Made by a program: the position numbers and the translations under genes | Shown: piece after piece, positions 13,671 to 16,534 of the stretch | Position numbering within the stretch: position 1 is the first letter of the stretch | How the letters are laid out: the number at the start of each line of letters is the position of its first letter | NCBI GenBank assembly: GCA_002298335.1 | Contig: DBNK01000034.1 | Span: 1-16,534 of the forward strand | Length of the DNA: 16,534 nt | Source: Thalassolituus sp. UBA674 | GTDB lineage: Bacteria; Pseudomonadota; Gammaproteobacteria; Pseudomonadales; Oceanobacteraceae | Direction of reading: 5' to 3' | The notes under the pieces: model-generated | Told to the model about the DNA's origin: nothing | What the model saw: only the letters and a program-made list of their open reading frames with translations | Database searches by the model: none

Positions 13671-14564
13671 TTACTTCTTCTGGAAGTCGTACGCAGAGAA
13701 CCAGCCTTCAGCAACATGCTCGTCGTGCTCAGCGCCTTCGAAGTAGCTGTAAGCTGAAGAATCGCCTTTCAGGTGAACTTCGAGGAAGGCCGTGACCAGA
13801 GTACGGAACTGGGCTTTGATGCCTTCTTCGCTGCGCTGGTCGCCGTACCAGTCAAAGTGGCTGGAACCGGCCCACATACCCAGTCCGCGTTCAATGGATG
13901 ACGGCAGACGCGAATAGAAGTCTTCGACGTAGTAGGCCAGTTCATCTTCTTCGCTGCCCAGCATCAACGTTGGCTTGTTGATGTTGCCAAATACCGGCAT
14001 GTCATCACCCAGCCATGGTGCCAGAGCAATCGCACTGGTCTGAGCGCCACCCATTTCGCTGGCGGCCAGCAGGACGCCACCACCACCCATGGAGAAGCCC
14101 ATGAGGTTACGGGCATCCAGATCAATCATGCCCTGCAGCGGGCTGCTGCTGTCGCTGTTTTCGGTAGCCAGCATGGCGAAACCAGCTTTCTGAGCCATGG
14201 CCCAGACCGGAGGCTGACCGAAACGGTTGGTTGGAGTCATGGCCATCACCACATAACCATGAGAGGTCAGGTGATACGCCAGCCAGTACATGTCTTCTTT
14301 GGTGTTGGTGTAACCACCGGTCAGGGTGGTGGCCGGGAACGGACCAGCACTCAGGTCACAGGGGTAGAACATACGTGCAGAGGCATAATCGCTACTGCTG
14401 ATACCGTTATCGTAGTAGCAGATTTCGTATGGCCCCGGATTGGTCAGAGCCTGGGCGCCCGGGTCGGTAGGGCCGGGGTCCGGATTGCCGCCGCCGATAC
14501 AGGCCTGAAGCAGCAGGGCTGCTGGTACCAGCAACGCCAGTTTAAAAGTTGTGAAAGGTTTCAT
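13671..14564 (-). CDS. Polyester hydrolase/cutinase-like alpha/beta hydrolase, lipoprotein
   Basis: This 297-residue exported hydrolase has a lipobox (LLLQAC, lipidated C22) followed by a Gly/Pro/Asp linker, so it is probably anchored in a membrane. The core resembles cutinases and PET hydrolases. LTGGYTNT holds the oxyanion-hole tyrosine position (Y85), and GFSMGGGG gives nucleophile S158. W184 in LAPW sits at the substrate-stacking Trp position, D207 in SEEDELA is the acid and H236 in GSSHFDW the base. C49 and C69 may form an N-terminal disulfide; the C-terminal disulfide typical of known PET hydrolases is absent. GGGAG lies 8 bases before the ATG. A paralog lies 163 bp upstream on the same strand. 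The natural substrate is unknown; dienelactone or other small esters remain possible. Confidence 0.82.
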   Translation of the reverse strand: MKPFTTFKLALLVPAALLLQACIGGGNPDPGPTDPGAQALTNPGPYEICYYDNGISSSDYASARMFYPCDLSAGPFPATTLTGGYTNTKEDMYWLAYHLTSHGYVVMAMTPTNRFGQPPVWAMAQKAGFAMLATENSDSSSPLQGMIDLDARNLMGFSMGGGGVLLAASEMGGAQTSAIALAPWLGDDMPVFGNINKPTLMLGSEEDELAYYVEDFYSRLPSSIERGLGMWAGSSHFDWYGDQRSEEGIKAQFRTLVTAFLEVHLKGDSSAYSYFEGAEHDEHVAEGWFSAYDFQKK

Positions 14565-14727
14565 AGGGTCGCTCCCGCTCGGAAATCGTTCTAGTTGTTG
14601 TTATCAGAGCATCCTATCATTACGACCAGAGCATGAGAAACTGAGCACCTGTTAATTAATAACATGGCCTGAATTGCTTCATTTTCAGACCTGTCATTCG
14701 CCAATTTCCGGGCAGTTATGCCTGTTT

Positions 14728-15561
14728 TCAGCGGCTGTTGTACTCCGCCCGGCTGAGCAATTCATTATCAGCGTCCTGTCCGGCAGAGAGGTCGGAGAAC
14801 ACATCGTCCTGAGGTGTATTGCCTTTCAGATAGTGATCGAGCCAGGCAAGGGTCAGGCGCAGATAGCTGTCGCGGTTTTGCGGAAACTCATTGCGGTACC
14901 ACTGCTGATGACGGCCATTGTGGTATTTCATCAGGGCAGAAGCTGAGGCTGAAGCTGTAACGGCCTGCCAGATCTGGCCGACAGATTCGTTGGTGACGAG
15001 CAGGTCACGGTCTCCGGCCAGTATCAGAGTCGCGGCGCTTGGGCTCGCTAAGGACCGGTCTTCTTCCAGCAGAAAAGGCGCAAATGCAGTGACAGCCTGT
15101 ATCTGATCTTTCAACTCCGCTGCAGCCAGCAGTACGCCACCGCCCCCCATGGAGAACCCGGCCATGCCCAGGCGCTGAGTATCTATCTTGCCGGATACGT
15201 CTGAGGTTTCGCGTTGGTTTTCTGTGTGCAGCAGAGTCTGGCCCTGCAGATGCAGCTGCTGCCATTCACTGACGGTGCCGTTGATATCGTTCGGAGTCAT
15301 GGTCAGAACGATGTAGCCATTGGCCGCCAGCGCTTCCGTCATCCACAACAGATTACGGTATGTATTGTTGTATCCGCCGGTGAGGGTCAGGGCGGGCAGG
15401 GGAGTTGTTATCTGACACGGAAAAAAGATAACGGCTTCTTTATAAGCAGGAGAGTCAGCCAGAGCGGTCTGGCAGACTTCGTCAGCGGCCGCAAAGGATG
15501 TCCACAGACCCACTATAAAAAGCTGGATCGCCACGGTTTTTTTTATTAGATTTATTGTCAT
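14728..15561 (-). CDS. Polyester hydrolase/cutinase-like alpha/beta hydrolase, secreted paralog
   Basis: This 277-residue paralog of the downstream lipoprotein has a Sec signal peptide (residues 1 to about 26, ending SFAAA), so it is periplasmic or secreted. It repeats the same landmarks: LTGGYNNT (Y64), GFSMGGGG (S137), APF (F163 in place of the Trp), D186 in GDRDLLV and H218 in HNGRHQQWY. C30 and C49 match the C49/C69 pair of the other protein. The ATG at 15561 has no clear ribosome binding site. The Trp to Phe change and the altered region before the catalytic His suggest different substrate choice. The two genes probably arose by tandem duplication and then diverged considerably. Confidence 0.8.
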   Translation of the reverse strand: MTINLIKKTVAIQLFIVGLWTSFAAADEVCQTALADSPAYKEAVIFFPCQITTPLPALTLTGGYNNTYRNLLWMTEALAANGYIVLTMTPNDINGTVSEWQQLHLQGQTLLHTENQRETSDVSGKIDTQRLGMAGFSMGGGGVLLAAAELKDQIQAVTAFAPFLLEEDRSLASPSAATLILAGDRDLLVTNESVGQIWQAVTASASASALMKYHNGRHQQWYRNEFPQNRDSYLRLTLAWLDHYLKGNTPQDDVFSDLSAGQDADNELLSRAEYNSR

Positions 15562-15790
15562 GGGTTCAGATATTTAAGATTTATTTGCAAAGACTGAGTA
15601 TTTTTCCCACATATCCCACCCCGAAATCAATCACTATTCTTTTTCAAAACCCTTTTCAGACTGCTTTTACATTTATGGGTTCCTGAAACAATCCGTTGTG
15701 TAATCAAACTGAACATCGGGTTCACATTCCTCTCCCACTTAGCACGGGCAATTTAAAATTTTTACATTCTCCGCTAAGAGGAAAACTCCA

Positions 15791-16381
15791 ATGAAAAAGT
15801 TATCACTCGCTGTACTCGCCACCAGTTTTATTGCTGCTCCGGTTCTGGCAGAACCTTACGGTAACAGCTACGACGATGATCAGCCGGATGCCTTTATCGG
15901 TGGCAGTGTGACCTACAGTAAGATGGAAAACCTGGCCGTTTACGGCGAAGACATCGAAGAACTCGGTGATGCCGATGAACTGAAAGACGACCGCAGCAGC
16001 TGGAAAGCCTTTGCCGGTGTCTGGATTACCGATTATATCGGTGTCGAAGGACAGTATATGGCCATCGGTAAATTTGAAGAGAACGGTGTCAGCTTTGACC
16101 CGGACGGTGTGACCGCTTCTGTGCTGCTGGGTATTCCGGTGGCTGAGCATACCCGCATTTACGCCAAAGGTGGTCAGATGTGGTGGAACGCGGATTACAA
16201 AGGTCCGCTGGGTTACACCGATGAAACCGATGGTACCAGCCTGATTTACGGTGCCGGTGTCTCTGTGGCGATTCTGGATAATATGAATGTCCGCGCAGAA
16301 TACGAGCGCACTAAGTTTGATGAAGGTGAGGTGGATGCCGATATTGATTTTGCATCCGTGGGTCTTGGTTTTATGTTCTGA
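15791..16381 (+). CDS. Small outer-membrane beta-barrel protein (OmpA-like barrel)
   Basis: This 196-residue protein has a clean signal peptide (MKKLSLAVLATSFIAAPVLA, cleavage before E21). Alternating hydrophobic strands follow, with aromatic girdle residues: AFIGGSVTYSKM, SWKAFAGVWITDYIGVEGQYMAIGKFE, TRIYAKGGQMWWNADYKG, SLIYGAGVSVAIL, MNVRAEYERTKF and the last strand ASVGLGFMF ending in Phe, the usual outer-membrane assembly signal. This fits an eight-stranded barrel with acidic loops. AGAGGAAAACTCC precedes the ATG. A TAAAAT box (15754-15759) could be its -10, but no -35 is clear in the 229-bp gap before it. Role unknown; adhesion, stability or small-molecule passage are all possible. Confidence 0.82.
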   Translation: MKKLSLAVLATSFIAAPVLAEPYGNSYDDDQPDAFIGGSVTYSKMENLAVYGEDIEELGDADELKDDRSSWKAFAGVWITDYIGVEGQYMAIGKFEENGVSFDPDGVTASVLLGIPVAEHTRIYAKGGQMWWNADYKGPLGYTDETDGTSLIYGAGVSVAILDNMNVRAEYERTKFDEGEVDADIDFASVGLGFMF

Positions 16382-16412
16382 ACATAAAACCAGAAATAAA
16401 AAACCAAAGTAA

Positions 16413-16439
16413 AAAACCCGGCTTTTGCCGGGTTTTTTT
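16413..16439 (+). terminator. Rho-independent terminator of the beta-barrel gene
   Basis: Stem ACCCGGC (16416-16422) with GCCGGGT (16427-16433) around a TTTT loop, then a run of T to 16439. It sits 35 bp after the stop codon. The final 95 bp of the window hold nothing I can assign. Confidence 0.93.
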
Positions 16440-16534
16440 GTGCAGTTTTACTAAAAATGCTAATTCCTGAGCATGATACATGATGAGGTGAAGTTTGAGT
16501 GATTTTTCAAAAACTTCGTCATCCTGCGGCTTGA

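Overview
This 16.5 kb window looks like a chromosomal segment of a marine gammaproteobacterium. I infer an Oceanospirillales-type organism (Thalassolituus/Oceanobacter-like) from gene content and protein style; I ran no search and no composition count, so the genus is a guess. Fifteen protein genes plus one truncated gene at the left edge are supported. I found no tRNA or rRNA genes, no CRISPR array, no transposase and no phage genes.

Layout. At the left, the minus-strand rimO (ribosomal protein S12 methylthiotransferase, cut by the window edge) diverges from a secreted DUF4124 coiled-coil protein, which is followed by a CPBP (CAAX-type) intramembrane protease. After a block of repeat DNA comes a divergent pair that I consider the least characterised system here: a RimK-like ATP-grasp ligase with an RLAN-type N-terminal domain (minus) and a GNAT acetyltransferase fused to a C39-like cysteine peptidase (plus). 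Then follows about 1 kb of gene-free repeat DNA at 5528-6515. It contains two copies of an 85-bp tandem unit, two copies of a roughly 244-bp element in inverted orientation, and a dRS3-like palindrome between them. A third copy of the 244-bp element lies behind the CPBP gene.

Next, on the minus strand, come a DUF482 (FemAB-like GNAT) protein and a 67-residue small protein. On the plus strand a HIT-family protein and a glyoxalase II-like metallo-beta-lactamase-fold hydrolase form a tight pair. This pair converges, with an 18-bp overlap, on a minus-strand uracil-DNA glycosylase-superfamily protein carrying a four-cysteine Fe-S pattern. An HU/IHF-family DNA-binding protein and a short-chain dehydrogenase follow, also on the minus strand. 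The 200-bp gap between those two holds two related palindromes centred exactly 30 bp apart.

The right third holds aspS with a clear sigma70 promoter and a bidirectional terminator. Then come two tandem minus-strand alpha/beta hydrolases that resemble cutinases and PET hydrolases (G-F-S-M-G-G-G-G nucleophile elbow), one a lipoprotein and one with a Sec-type signal. Last is a small outer-membrane beta-barrel protein with its own terminator.

Functional reading. rimO and aspS serve translation, the UDG-like protein base excision repair, and the HIT/GloB pair nucleotide or thioester hydrolysis. The exported hydrolases and the small porin-like barrel suggest use of extracellular esters or polyesters. 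The RLAN ligase with the acetyltransferase-peptidase looks like a self-contained peptide-modification module of unknown substrate.
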